NCBI GenBank assembly: GCA_963849305.1
Contig: CAWKGV010000013.1
Location: forward strand, 1 to 64,000
Direction of reading: 5' to 3'
DNA: 64,000 nt
Source: CAWKGV01 sp963849305
GTDB taxonomy: Bacteria > Pseudomonadota > Alphaproteobacteria > Acetobacterales > Acetobacteraceae
Below, in pieces: positions 26,235 to 35,287 of the stretch. A program made the position numbers and the translations under genes. The notes under the pieces were generated by a model, which was given only the letters and a program-made list of their open reading frames with translations, ran no database searches and had not been told where the DNA came from. How positions within the stretch are numbered: the stretch's first letter is position 1; each line of letters begins with the position of its first letter.

Positions 26235-27278
26235 TCAGACCGTCTTCAGGAATTCCGACAGCTTGGTTGCCGCGGTCGTCTTGTCGGTCTTGTCGAGGGC
26301 GGCCAGCTCGGCCGCGAGACGGTCCATCGCCAATTCATAGATCTGGCGCTCGCTGAAGCTCTGGTCCGGCTGGCCGGCGTTGCGGTGCAGGTCGCGCACC
26401 ACCTCGGCGATCGCCAGCGGGTCGCCGGAATTGATCTTTGCCTCGTATTCCTGCGCTCGACGCGACCACATGGTCCGCTTAACCCGCGCGCGGCCCTTGA
26501 GCACCGACATCGCGTCGTCGAACAGCTTGCGGGTGGCGAGCTTGCGTAGCCCGGCGCTCCGCGCCTTGGCGACCGGCACCCGCAGGGTCATCCGGTTCTC
26601 TTCGAAGGTAATGTGGATCAATTCGAGCTTGTGGCCGGCGATCTCCTCGATCGCGATGCGCTCCACCTTGCCCACGCCGTGGGTTGGATAAACCACATGA
26701 TCGCCCTCCTGGAATACCTCCGGCTTGGCGGGCGGGCGGGTCACGGGGCGGTCGGTCTGGGGCAACTGGGCGGGCGGCGCGGGCGGGGGCTCCTGGGCCG
26801 GCGGCGCGCGTCCCGGAACCGGCCCGCGCTCGGCCGTAGCGCCCGGCGCGACGGTTGGGCGCACGGCTGACGCGGATGACGCCGTTGCTGGCTTCGCGTC
26901 ATCGGGCTGGCGCTGCTCTGGCCGTGGCGCTTCCCGCGGTGCCTCCGCCTCGGTCGGCTCAGGTCTGGTGACGGCCAATTTCGCGGCCGGCTTCGCCTTG
27001 ACTTCCGGGTCAACCGGATCGGGCGACGAGGGCGGCTTATTCGTGGTGGTTTCTTCAGCGGGCGGCTTGGGCCTCGGCTTAGCCTCCTCACGACGCCCCG
27101 GAGCGGGGGTCGCCGCCGCCTTGGCGCGCGGGGGCCGCCCCGAAACGGAAGCCGCGGCTGGTGCCTGCTTCTTCAGCGGAGCGGCTACGGCGGGCTTGGC
27201 AGCCTCCTTTGAGCGCCCTGAGGCCGACGAGGCCGGAGGAGTATGGCCTCCCCTCGCCGAGCCGACGATTGCCTTCAT
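26235..27278 (-). CDS. carD: CarD family transcriptional regulator with long Ala/Pro-rich N-terminal extension
   Basis: About 347 residues. The C-terminal ~160 form the CarD/CdnL domain: FQEGDHVVYPTHGVGKVERI (RNA polymerase-interacting Tudor-like part) and RTMWSRRAQEYEAKINSGDP (helical DNA-binding part). CarD binds RNA polymerase beta and stabilises open complexes, chiefly at rRNA promoters. The first ~190 residues are a low-complexity Lys/Ala/Pro/Glu tail, far longer than in most homologues (170-200 residues in total). ATG 27278 is used; GTG 27287 is also in frame. Confidence 0.87.
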   Translation of the reverse strand: MKAIVGSARGGHTPPASSASGRSKEAAKPAVAAPLKKQAPAAASVSGRPPRAKAAATPAPGRREEAKPRPKPPAEETTTNKPPSSPDPVDPEVKAKPAAKLAVTRPEPTEAEAPREAPRPEQRQPDDAKPATASSASAVRPTVAPGATAERGPVPGRAPPAQEPPPAPPAQLPQTDRPVTRPPAKPEVFQEGDHVVYPTHGVGKVERIAIEEIAGHKLELIHITFEENRMTLRVPVAKARSAGLRKLATRKLFDDAMSVLKGRARVKRTMWSRRAQEYEAKINSGDPLAIAEVVRDLHRNAGQPDQSFSERQIYELAMDRLAAELAALDKTDKTTAATKLSEFLKTV

Positions 27279-27445
27279 GCTAGACACGTCTCGAACACCC
27301 CTATCGGATGGAGGCGCGATGGCGCGCCTCCCGTTTGGCGCCGGCCAACCCGCACCTGTTCAGATCAATATAACACGCGAACACGCTATCGTCATGGGGG
27401 TGACAACGTTGCCGACAGCGATTCCGCTCGGACCCCCGGCTTAGG

Positions 27446-27778
27446 TCAGGGCTTCCCCGGCTCGGGGTCGAACTGGTCGGCCTTGTCAGGCTTATCCTTC
27501 CACTCGTCGGCATCCGCCGGCGGTTCGCCCTTGCGCGTGATGTTGGGCCAAATCGAAGCATAAGTGCGGTTCTGCTCGGCCCAGGCGGCGGCCTTTTCGT
27601 CGCTGTCCGGCACGATCGCCTCAACCGGGCACTCCGGCTCGCAAACCCCGCAATCGATGCATTCGTCCGGGTGGATCACCAGCATGTTTGCGCCGACATA
27701 AAAGCAATCGACCGGACACACTTCGACGCAGTCCATATACTTGCAACGGATGCAGCTTTCTAGGACCACATAGGTCAT
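27446..27778 (-). CDS. fdxA: Ferredoxin FdxA (7Fe/8Fe type)
   Basis: 110 residues. First cluster region CIRCKYMDCVEVCPVDCF; second region CIDCGVCEPECPVEAI. The extra Cys and spacing in the first motif fit the [3Fe-4S][4Fe-4S] FdxA group of alphaproteobacteria, with the usual acidic C-terminal extension (KAAAWAEQNRTYASIWPNIT). It carries electrons in the cytoplasm. The order helicase-S4-fdxA-carD is common in this class and supports a housekeeping locus. Confidence 0.93.
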   Translation of the reverse strand: MTYVVLESCIRCKYMDCVEVCPVDCFYVGANMLVIHPDECIDCGVCEPECPVEAIVPDSDEKAAAWAEQNRTYASIWPNITRKGEPPADADEWKDKPDKADQFDPEPGKP

Positions 27779-27879
27779 TCGAATTCCCCGGCACGCCAGC
27801 GGGAGGGGCGCCGCCCCAATCCAGTGGGGCCGATATGACGGCCTTTCCTCGGCTGTTCAAGGCCAGGGTACTCCGCTTG

Positions 27880-28158
27880 CTACTCCGCGATCTCCTCGTA
27901 GAGAAGCCGCGCCTCAGATGCCGGCCCGCGCCTGCGGGCGAGCGCCAGAACGCGCACCACGCGGACCGTGCCGTGAACGGGGAGCGTCAATACGTCGCCC
28001 ACCCGAAGCCGCGCATGGGCCTTTTCGGTGGCCTGGCGGTTGATCCGAACCAAGCCCTCGCCCGCAAGCCGCGCGCAATCGCTGCGCGCACGGGCGAAGC
28101 GGGCGCACCAGAGCCATGTGTCGAGGCGCTGCCAGTCGCGATGCTCCTGCCCGCTCAT
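27880..28158 (-). CDS. S4-domain RNA-binding protein (heat shock protein 15-like)
   Basis: 92 residues. The S4 fold is recognisable: QRLDTWLWCARFARARSDCA, then GLVRINRQA and LRVGDVLTLPVHG. Hsp15-type proteins bind stalled 50S ribosomes carrying nascent chains; other small S4 proteins act in rRNA metabolism. The frame stays open far upstream, antisense-free but inside the helicase gene. The ATG at 28158, five bases after the helicase stop, is the sensible start and implies co-transcription. Confidence 0.87.
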   Translation of the reverse strand: MSGQEHRDWQRLDTWLWCARFARARSDCARLAGEGLVRINRQATEKAHARLRVGDVLTLPVHGTVRVVRVLALARRRGPASEARLLYEEIAE

Positions 28159-28163
28159 CCCAC

Positions 28164-30701
28164 CTAGCGCTTGAGCGCCGCGAGCACGGCGAATGGGCCG
28201 TGCGGGCGCGCAGCCGGCAACGGGGCGGCCGGCGCCATCCGCCGTCGGCGGAGTGGCACTAGCATCGCCGGCGCGGGCGGCCCGAACTGGTCCGGCGACG
28301 GGCTGCTCGCCGGCGCGATGCGGAAGCCGAGGCGGCGCAGCACGACCGGGAGGAGGTCGGCCGGGACCGACAGGCGCGAGGCGAGATCGGCCGGCAGCGC
28401 CGCCACCCCGCGCCGCGCGGCCCATGCCAGCTCGGCAGCGACCCGCTCGGCGATATCGAGCCGCAGCAGCACGGGGCCGGCCTGCAACCATCCCATCGCC
28501 TCGGCAAAGCCGGCAGGCCACGACGCCGGGGGCGCCAGCGAGACGAGCCCCGGCGCGGCCAGTGGCTCGGGCATTGGCAAGCCTTGCCCGAGGGACCAGA
28601 GGCGTGCGCGCATCCGCGCGGCGCGCGGCTTGAGTAGGGCCGGGAGAAACAGCGCGAACCGTCCGGCCTTCACGCCATGCGCCTTGAGTTGGCGGCGCAG
28701 CTCGGGAAGCTGGGCTTCCGCCTCGGCACCGGGGATGAGGCCAAGGGCTTCGGTCAGCCGGTGCAGCGGCCCACGGAGGTCGCGTTCGTCGGCTACACGG
28801 CCCGCAGCCAGGAACAACGGCGCGAGATCGGTCCTCACCGCGTCGTCGACGAACCGCTGCACCCGGGTACGCAGACGCTCGCGCTGCGCTCCGTCCAGAA
28901 ACTCGCTGTCCAGCACCTCCACACGTGGCCGAAGCGCACTCAGGCCGGGCCGCAGGAGGGCGAGCGGCTGGCCGTCCCAGACCACGCGATGGTCGGACGT
29001 GAACTGAAACGCCCCGTCCGCCGCGCCCTCCGCGGCGGCGACGCGGCGCGGCATCTCCTCGCGCAACGCCCGCCGGGCCGCGCGCCAGACGAGTTTTCTC
29101 TCCTCGCCGACGGCGCCGGGGTCGGGAAAGAAGCTGAACCCGCCGACATGCCCGACGGCGTGCCCCTCCACCACCACCTCGCCACGGCGCGTGACGGCAG
29201 ACAGCAACTCCTGGCCTTCCCCCGCCTCCAATCGCCGCATCAGTTGCGCGGCGCGACGATCGACGAAGCGGGCGGTGAGTGCCGCGTGCAGCGCATCCGA
29301 GAGCAGGTCTTCCACCTCGCGCGCGCGACCTTGCCAATGGGCCGCGTCCCTCACCCAGTCCGGGCGAGCGGCGATGTAGGACCACACCCTGATGCCGGCC
29401 AGGCGCTGCATCAGCGTGTCGATGTCGCCTTCGGCCCGCGCCAGGCCGGCGATCTGGCCGGCCAGCCAGTCGGTCGGCAGGGTGCCCTCGGTCGCCAGAT
29501 GCGTGAACACGCGGCCGCACAGCCTGGTGTGGGTCTCGTCGGTAAGCTTGCGAAAATCCGGGATCTGGCAGGCATCCCAAAGCGCGCGAACCATCGGGCG
29601 GCCTTGGGCCATGCGGCGGATATCGGGGTCGCGGGCCAGGGCGGCCAGAGTTTGCAGGTCGGTGGCGTCATTGCCCCTGACCAGTCCGGGACCGGGCGGC
29701 GGGGACAGCAGACTGTCGAGCAGGTTGTCGATCCGGCGGAAATCAAGCTCGCTGTTGCGCCAGCAAAGCTGGTCGAGCGCCTCGAAGCTGTGCGCTTCCA
29801 CTTGCGCCACCAGTTCGTCCGGCAGTGGCGGGCAGGCGGTGGTGGTGCCGAAGGTGCCGTCGCGCATCCCGCGCCCGGCGCGGCCAGCGATCTGCGCGAT
29901 CTCGGCGGCGGTGAGGCGGCGGAGCCGGTGTCCGTCATGCTTGGAGATGCCGGCGAAGGCGACGTGATCGACGTCCATGTTGAGGCCCATCCCGATCGCA
30001 TCGGTGGCGACCAGGAAATCGACCTCCTTTTCCTGATAAAGCGCCACCTGCGCGTTGCGGGTGCGCGGGCTGAGGCGCCCCATCACCACCGCGCAGCCGC
30101 CCCGCCGGCGGCGGATCAGCTCGGCGATCGCATAGACCTCGGCGGCGCTGAACGCGACCACGGCGGTCCGGGGCGGGAGCTTGCTGAGCTTGGCGGGGCC
30201 GGAAAAGGCGAGTTGCGACAGGCGCGGGCGCGTCTCGACCTCCGCCCGCGGGACCAGCCGTTGCAAGGGCGGGCGAATGGTTTCCGCGCCTAGAAACATG
30301 GTCTCCACCATGCCGCGCGCGTGCAGCAGCCGGTCGGTGAAGACATGACCGCGGTCCGCGTCGGCGCAGAGTTGGATCTCGTCCACCGCGACGAACTCGG
30401 CGTCGCGTGCCAGCGGCATCGCCTCGACGGTGCAGGAGAACCAGCGTGCCGTGGACGGCACGATCTTCTCCTCCCCGGTGATCAGGGCGACGTTGCGCTC
30501 GCCCTTGCGGGCCACCATCCGGTCGTAGTTCTCGCGCGCCAGCAGGCGGAGCGGAAAGCCGATGATGCCCGAGGAATGCGCCAGCATCCGTTCGATCGCC
30601 AGATGCGTCTTCCCGGTGTTGGTTGGGCCGAGAACGGCCTTCACCCGCGCGTCGAAGGCGAACATGGGTGGGATGTTTGGAGTTCGCGAGGCCGAATGCA
30701 A
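28164..30701 (-). CDS. Suv3-like DExH RNA/DNA helicase
   Basis: 845 residues. Walker A GPTNTGKTHLAIERML is near residue 25, motif II is VDEIQL, and motif VI is QIAGRAGRGMRDGTFG. The family-typical SGIIGFPLRLLARENYD and FSAAEVYAIAE are present. The bacterial relatives of mitochondrial Suv3 are processive helicases linked to RNA turnover. A long Ala/Arg-rich C-terminal region (after ~470) is usual in alphaproteobacteria. ATG 30665 (MFAFDARVKAV) is an alternative start nearer the family's; neither has a strong ribosome site. Confidence 0.9.
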   Translation of the reverse strand: MHSASRTPNIPPMFAFDARVKAVLGPTNTGKTHLAIERMLAHSSGIIGFPLRLLARENYDRMVARKGERNVALITGEEKIVPSTARWFSCTVEAMPLARDAEFVAVDEIQLCADADRGHVFTDRLLHARGMVETMFLGAETIRPPLQRLVPRAEVETRPRLSQLAFSGPAKLSKLPPRTAVVAFSAAEVYAIAELIRRRRGGCAVVMGRLSPRTRNAQVALYQEKEVDFLVATDAIGMGLNMDVDHVAFAGISKHDGHRLRRLTAAEIAQIAGRAGRGMRDGTFGTTTACPPLPDELVAQVEAHSFEALDQLCWRNSELDFRRIDNLLDSLLSPPPGPGLVRGNDATDLQTLAALARDPDIRRMAQGRPMVRALWDACQIPDFRKLTDETHTRLCGRVFTHLATEGTLPTDWLAGQIAGLARAEGDIDTLMQRLAGIRVWSYIAARPDWVRDAAHWQGRAREVEDLLSDALHAALTARFVDRRAAQLMRRLEAGEGQELLSAVTRRGEVVVEGHAVGHVGGFSFFPDPGAVGEERKLVWRAARRALREEMPRRVAAAEGAADGAFQFTSDHRVVWDGQPLALLRPGLSALRPRVEVLDSEFLDGAQRERLRTRVQRFVDDAVRTDLAPLFLAAGRVADERDLRGPLHRLTEALGLIPGAEAEAQLPELRRQLKAHGVKAGRFALFLPALLKPRAARMRARLWSLGQGLPMPEPLAAPGLVSLAPPASWPAGFAEAMGWLQAGPVLLRLDIAERVAAELAWAARRGVAALPADLASRLSVPADLLPVVLRRLGFRIAPASSPSPDQFGPPAPAMLVPLRRRRMAPAAPLPAARPHGPFAVLAALKR

Positions 30702-30783
30702 GCGGGGCGCGGGCGTTCGGAGCGGCTCCTGTGAAGCAGCCCGGGACAGCTCGCGTGGAGCCAGCGCCAGCTACCTAGCTCTT

Positions 30784-30927
30784 ATGTTCCCGGTCACTGT
30801 GGCTGAGCTTGAGGCGCGGCGGATTGCGGTGATCTGGACATGGCGGGAGGACGACACGATCAGGATAATTTCAGCGAGGAGTGCAAGAAATGGCGAGAAA
30901 AGAAGGTATCGTGAGCTATACAGCTGA
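30784..30927 (+). pseudogene. BrnT-type toxin, 3' fragment
   Basis: 48 codons. The C-terminal part ARRIAVIWTWREDDTIRIIS followed by ARSARNGEKRRYREL matches the end of BrnT RNase toxins (R.IRIISAR.A...ERR.Y). The N-terminal half is absent upstream, so the toxin cannot be made whole. It overlaps the following antitoxin frame by 38 bp, the usual brnT-brnA arrangement. No other gene in 30702-30783. Confidence 0.55.
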
Positions 30928-31163
30928 GGCGAAGCTGGCCGCTATGCGCGCGCGCGGCGAGGACCAGACAGGACTGGCACAAGGATGCCGTCGCCAGAAC
31001 CGGCCCGCTGTTTCGGCCCAGGGAGAACAAGAAGGCGGTTCACATCCGCTTTGACGCCGACGTGGTGGAGTTCTTCCGTCGCGGCGGTCGCGGCTGGCAG
31101 GGGCGCATGAATGCCGTTCTGCGCAGCTTCATGGAACAACGGCCTGGGCGCGATCAGATCTGA
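30890..31163 (+). pseudogene. BrnA-type antitoxin, one frameshift
   Basis: Begins MARKEGIVSYTAEAKLAAMR, then one surplus base near 30966-30972 shifts the frame. The continuation DWHKDAVARTGPLFRP then KKAVHIRFDADVVEFFRRGG and WQGRMNAVLRSFMEQR is the ribbon-helix-helix DNA-binding end of BrnA. Repaired, it would be about 90 residues. BrnA normally neutralises BrnT and represses the operon. With the toxin truncated, this is a relic toxin-antitoxin pair. Confidence 0.6.
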
Positions 31164-31262
31164 CCATAACACTTATGCAATAAAATGCTCCACACATCCC
31201 CGATGGACATCCGCCCCGCACGCGGGCATCTCTTGCGCGACGGAATGGACCGAGAGGCCCTG

Positions 31263-31576
31263 ATGAAGCATTCGATCGTTGCCACCGCCCTGGCCGGGGC
31301 GGTTGCCCTCCTGGCTGGCTGCGCTCAACCTCAGTCCACCGCGATGAGCGCACCCGCCGGTGCCGCCGCCGCGCATGGAGGCCTATTCCCAAGCCTCCGG
31401 TCACCGCCACGGCGCTGATCTGGCAGCCAGGCCATTGGGATTGGAACGGCTCCGGCTATGTCTGGCAATCGGGCGAATACATCCCCCGGGCCGGCCACGG
31501 CGACCTGTATCAGCCAGGCTATTGGGCACAAACACCGTCCGGCGGCTGGGCCTGGCAGCCCGCGCACTGGATGTAG
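31263..31576 (+). CDS. YXWGXW-repeat type lipoprotein, one frameshift
   Basis: Starts MKHSIVATALAGAVALLAGC, a clear lipoprotein signal with lipobox LLAGC. The frame breaks in a GC-rich stretch near 31370-31382 and resumes as IPKPPVTATALIWQPGHWDW. Trp/Gly-rich repeats follow (GYVWQSGEY, LYQPGYWAQ, GGWAWQPAHWM). These resemble YXWGXW repeats of small envelope proteins. Repaired length about 104 residues. It would sit in the outer membrane or periplasm; its role is unknown. Confidence 0.6.
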
Positions 31577-31610
31577 CGGGGGATCGCCCCGCCCGATAAT
31601 CTCGGGGCGC

Positions 31611-32036
31611 TCAGTCCGACGACTGGTGCCGGGCGCGCACGCCGCGTTCGATCGCGGCGGCCACCAGCGGGTCGAGATGCAGTTCCACTTTCACGAACTC
31701 CAGCATCTCGAGCGCCTGCTGACCGGCGACCTCGTCGGCCGCTACCACCTCGCAGGCGAGTGCATAGGCGGTCTCGCGCAGCTTGGGGATCAGCGCCGCG
31801 CGGATCAGACGCCCGGCATGGTGCAGCCCCTCATCCTCGTTCAGCAGTTTCACCGCCGTATCGGTGGCGACCGCCAGCTGCTCCCTGGAGAAGTCGCGGA
31901 ACGCGGGCAGGGTCTGGACCTGGCCCGACATGACGCCGATCTCCCGGTCGCTCATGCCGCCATCGGCGGCCGCGACCAGGACCATGGTGCAGACCAGCGC
32001 CTCGGCCGCGTCGAGTTGCGTGAGCACGGGCATCAT
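31611..32036 (-). CDS. TerB-like protein
   Basis: 141 residues; GGAGG precedes two adjacent ATGs at 32036 and 32033. Mostly helical with the TerB-type acidic motif AAADGGMSDREIGVM near residues 22-36 and EVVAADEVAGQQALEML later, both typical Asp/Glu metal-binding positions of the tellurite-resistance TerB/DjlA-like fold. Family members occur in stress and membrane-associated complexes; no Ter neighbours are present, so no tellurite role is claimed. It follows a DinG-like helicase by about 50 bp. Confidence 0.78.
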   Translation of the reverse strand: MMPVLTQLDAAEALVCTMVLVAAADGGMSDREIGVMSGQVQTLPAFRDFSREQLAVATDTAVKLLNEDEGLHHAGRLIRAALIPKLRETAYALACEVVAADEVAGQQALEMLEFVKVELHLDPLVAAAIERGVRARHQSSD

Positions 32037-32083
32037 CGGCCTCCGTTCCTTCGCCGCACAGGGTATCGGACCAGGCAGGCCGA

Positions 32084-34891
32084 TCAAGCCGGCAAAGCGG
32101 GTTGTGCCAGGAAGTTGCGCGTGGCCGCGACCGCCTGGGAAAGTCCGAGGCGGCGCACCGCGACGCCAGCGGGGAAAGCTGAAAAGAGCCGGGTCGGGGT
32201 TTGGCGGTCGAGCAGGACGAACACGCCGCGATCGGTGGCACGCCGGATCAGCCGGCCGAACGCCTGGCGCAAGCGAAGGCGGGCGATCCGGTCGTCGTAG
32301 GCTTTCGGATCGCCGCCGGAGAGGTGGATGCGGCGCTCGCGGTGGAGGATGTCGGGGCGCGCCCAAGGCACCTTCTCGAACACCACCAGGCGCAGCGCCC
32401 GGCCGGGCACATCCACCCCGTCGCGCATGGCGTCGGTGCCGAGCAGGCAGCTCGCCTCCTCGGTGCGGAAGATGTCCACCAAGGTTGCGTTGTCCATCGC
32501 ATCGACGTGCTGGGCGTAGAGCGGGATGCCCTGCGCCTCCAGCTCGGGCGCGATCCGGGCATGGACCGCGACCAGCCGGCGAATCGCGGTGAACAGGCCG
32601 AGCCCGCCGCCGCCAGCGGCCAGGAACAGCGCCCGGTAGGCGGCCGCCATGGCCGCGAGGTCGCCCGGGGCCACGTCGGTCACTATGAAGGCGCGGGTCT
32701 GGGCGGCGTAGTCGAACGGGCTGGCGACGGTCGCGCGGATGGCCGGCGAGGGCAGATGCGGGGCGCCGACCCGCGCCTCGGCCGCCACCCACGAAGCCTC
32801 GGCGTCCGCCTCGCCCGCGTCCCGAAGGGTGGCCGAGGTGACCAGCAGGCCCTGCGCCGGGGCGGCCAAGGTGAGCGCGAACGGCACGCTGGGGTCGAGC
32901 CAGTGCCGATGCAGCCCGGCGTCGCGATCGCCCGCCTCGCGCCGGTCGAGCCGTAGGAACAGCACATGGGCGGGCCTGATCCCCGGCTCGGCTTGCGGCG
33001 CGGCGACCGCGCGCAGCATCGCTTGCCAGGCGGTGAGTGGCGTGATGGCGCGGCGCTGGATCGAGCGGCAGGCGGCCTCGATCCGGTTCCGGGTCGCCCC
33101 GTCCATCTCCTCCGCCTCCTCGTCCAGCCGCGCGGCAAGGCGTTCGCGCAATGCGCCAAGTGGCTCGGCGATGCGCCCCAGCGCGCGGGCCAGACGCTCG
33201 GCGGCTAGGGGAAGCTCCGGGAGAACGGGAAACAGGTCGCATTCCAGCGCGGCCCGTGCCGGCGTCTCGGCGCCTGGCGCGCGGGCCAACACCTGGCGGC
33301 GGATCAGGCGCAGCAACCCCTCGGTCGGGTTGGGGCGGCCGGGCTCGAGCCCGGCCAGTTCCGGCCCGTCTTCGGCCAGGCGCAACGACCAGCCGGGGGC
33401 CGGCAATGCGCGCGCGGCTTGCAGCGCCGCATCCAGCGCGGGCTCCAGGGTCGGGCGGCCGGCGACCAGCTCCTCGATTCGCCGCTTGAGCCCGCGTGCG
33501 CGAGACCGTCCGCCTTCGGCGCCGAGCAGCCAGCGGCGCAACTCGGCCGCTTCGGCGCCCGAGAGCACGGCGGCGAAGGCGCCGTCGGCGGCATCGAACA
33601 GGTGGTGGCCCTCGTCGAACACGTAGCGCGTGGGCACGGTCGGATCGTCCAGCCCGCCCCAGGCGGCTTGGGCCATGACCAGCGCATGGTTCGCGACTAC
33701 CAGCTCGGCGGCCCTCGCCCGGCGAATCGTGTGCTCGACGAAGCAGCGCCGCCAGTGCGGGCAGGCGGCGTGGACGCACTCGCCGCGCCGGTCGGCCAGG
33801 GCCAGGATCGTGCCGGGACCGAACAGCTCGGCCATCCAGCCGGGCAGGTCGCCGCCCTGGATGTCGCCGTCCGCGGTCGCCATGGCCCAGCGCGCGATCA
33901 GGCCTAGCGGCAAGACCGAGGCGGGCATGAGCCCGGTGAGCGCGGGGGCGAGCGCGTCTTCCAGGTTGAGCAGGCACAGGTAGTTCTCCCGGCCTTTGCG
34001 CACCACCACGCGGCGGCGGCGTTCGGCGGGATCGGGGAACAGCCGGGCCAGCTCGGTGTCGATCTGGCGTTGCAGGTGGCGGGTGAAGGTGCTGATCCAG
34101 ACCGCGCCCCGGTTCTGCTCGGCCCAAAGGCTGGCGGGCGCGACATAACCCAGCGTCTTGCCGGTGCCGGTGCCGGCCTCGGCCAGCACCAGATGCGGAT
34201 CGCCGCGCGTCTCGCGGGGGGCGAAGGCGGCGGCAGCGGCCCCGGCGTAGTCCGCCTGGCCTGGCCGCTGCTCGGCATCCCGGCCGAGCATCGCGGCGAG
34301 CCGCGCCCGCGCGTCGGCCTCGGCGACCGGGTGGGACGAGGGGGGCGGGAGCGGCGCGGTCTCCTCCCACTCGGGCAGGCGTTTCCAGACCTTGAGGGCT
34401 TCGGCCGAGGAGGCCGCGTCCGGCTCGCCCAAGACGGCGGTGACGAACGGCGCCCAGCTCCAGCCGGCCTGGGCCATGCGCGCGGCGAGCCCGGCGGCGT
34501 CGCGGTTGAGGCCGAGATGGCGGCCGATGGCGAGCCGGTGCAGGAGCAGGGCGACGAGGTCGGGCAGCAGTGCGGCCTCCGCCTCCAGTCCGGGGCCGGG
34601 CGGGTCGAGGTCGAGCGCCAGCGCTAGGCCACGCGGCGTCGGAGCCGCGCCGCGGGCGGGTAGGGTGAAAGCGAACAGCTCCAGCAGGTCGTAGCAGGTG
34701 AGTCGCCCGAGTCCGAGCCGGCGCAGGGTGGCGGGAGCATGGACCAGCAACGGCGGCGGCAGCTCGCGCAGCCGCGCGGCGACCTGCTCGGGCGGGAGCA
34801 GCAGCATCTCGCCGTCGGGGGTGAGCAAGGCGGCGCGGCCGTTGCCGGCCGCCAGGGCGGGCGCGTCGGGCAGCGCGAGCGGTTGGGTCAC
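32084..34891 (-). CDS. DinG/XPD-like ATP-dependent DNA helicase
   Basis: 935 residues. Walker A AEAGTGTGKTLGYVAPA lies near 238-254. Cys residues for a [4Fe-4S] cluster are spread over REN-YLCLLN and RGECVHAACPHWRRC. Motif II is VFDEGHHLF, LLVTSATLRD is present, and the helicase C-terminal LRLRQAFGRLIRRATDRG. This is the XPD/DinG superfamily 2 arrangement, with an extra ~200-residue N-terminal domain as in alphaproteobacterial homologues. It unwinds forked DNA, D-loops or R-loops in repair. The opposite strand also has long open frames caused by GC bias; they are not genes. Confidence 0.9.
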   Translation of the reverse strand: MTQPLALPDAPALAAGNGRAALLTPDGEMLLLPPEQVAARLRELPPPLLVHAPATLRRLGLGRLTCYDLLELFAFTLPARGAAPTPRGLALALDLDPPGPGLEAEAALLPDLVALLLHRLAIGRHLGLNRDAAGLAARMAQAGWSWAPFVTAVLGEPDAASSAEALKVWKRLPEWEETAPLPPPSSHPVAEADARARLAAMLGRDAEQRPGQADYAGAAAAAFAPRETRGDPHLVLAEAGTGTGKTLGYVAPASLWAEQNRGAVWISTFTRHLQRQIDTELARLFPDPAERRRRVVVRKGRENYLCLLNLEDALAPALTGLMPASVLPLGLIARWAMATADGDIQGGDLPGWMAELFGPGTILALADRRGECVHAACPHWRRCFVEHTIRRARAAELVVANHALVMAQAAWGGLDDPTVPTRYVFDEGHHLFDAADGAFAAVLSGAEAAELRRWLLGAEGGRSRARGLKRRIEELVAGRPTLEPALDAALQAARALPAPGWSLRLAEDGPELAGLEPGRPNPTEGLLRLIRRQVLARAPGAETPARAALECDLFPVLPELPLAAERLARALGRIAEPLGALRERLAARLDEEAEEMDGATRNRIEAACRSIQRRAITPLTAWQAMLRAVAAPQAEPGIRPAHVLFLRLDRREAGDRDAGLHRHWLDPSVPFALTLAAPAQGLLVTSATLRDAGEADAEASWVAAEARVGAPHLPSPAIRATVASPFDYAAQTRAFIVTDVAPGDLAAMAAAYRALFLAAGGGGLGLFTAIRRLVAVHARIAPELEAQGIPLYAQHVDAMDNATLVDIFRTEEASCLLGTDAMRDGVDVPGRALRLVVFEKVPWARPDILHRERRIHLSGGDPKAYDDRIARLRLRQAFGRLIRRATDRGVFVLLDRQTPTRLFSAFPAGVAVRRLGLSQAVAATRNFLAQPALPA

Positions 34892-35287
34892 GAAGGTTCC
34901 CTAGCCACAATCCCGGACCGGCGCCACACGGAACAGCGGGTCCATCTGGCGTCTTGTTCCTTTGCGCTTCGGGGTCGAACCGTACGGTTCGGCAATCCGT
35001 GGGGCGCAGCCGTACGGCTCGCGCTAACCGGTTGTTAGGATAACCCTGAGCCGCAACGATCTGCGCGTGCCCCCCTGGAGATCGGCAATCCGCAATGAGC
35101 GCTGCGAGGGGGCACGATGCAAACGAGCTTGGTAGATGGGCACCCCTGCCACCGCCGCGCTGCACCGCTCCCATGCCCGTTCCGGTGCATCTGGCACTCC
35201 CCCTGAGTTGGACGATGCGCTAAAGCCAAAAATCTGCGAGAGCCAAAACTCGCCTTCGAAACACTGCTGTCTTGAGGAGCTGCACGG
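34892..35287. promoter_or_regulatory. Intergenic region with paired palindromes upstream of the NLR-like gene
   Basis: Contains the perfect 16-bp palindrome CGAACCGTACGGTTCG (34976-34991) and the 12-bp palindrome AGCCGTACGGCT (35008-35019). They share the core CCGTACGG with centres 30 bp apart, close to three helical turns. A third small palindrome AACCGGTT follows at 35026-35033. This layout suggests a dimeric repressor's operators. No gene is recognisable in the stretch, and no clear -35/-10 was found. Confidence 0.5.

Noticed and set aside
28677..30293. A 538-codon plus-strand open frame
   Set aside because: Antisense shadow of the Suv3-like helicase.
31611..32036. Tellurite resistance function
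   Set aside because: Only the TerB-like fold is visible; the rest of a ter operon is absent.
34970..35040. tRNA or attachment-site half next to the NLR-like gene
   Set aside because: The palindromes do not fold as a cloverleaf and no matching direct repeat was found on the right side near 41.2-41.5 kb.
31611..35174. A 1,187-codon open minus-strand frame covering the TerB-like and DinG-like genes
   Set aside because: Only its last 141 codons are real (TerB-like). The rest is an Arg/Pro/Ala-rich shadow of the DinG-like gene caused by high GC; the DinG frame has all helicase motifs.
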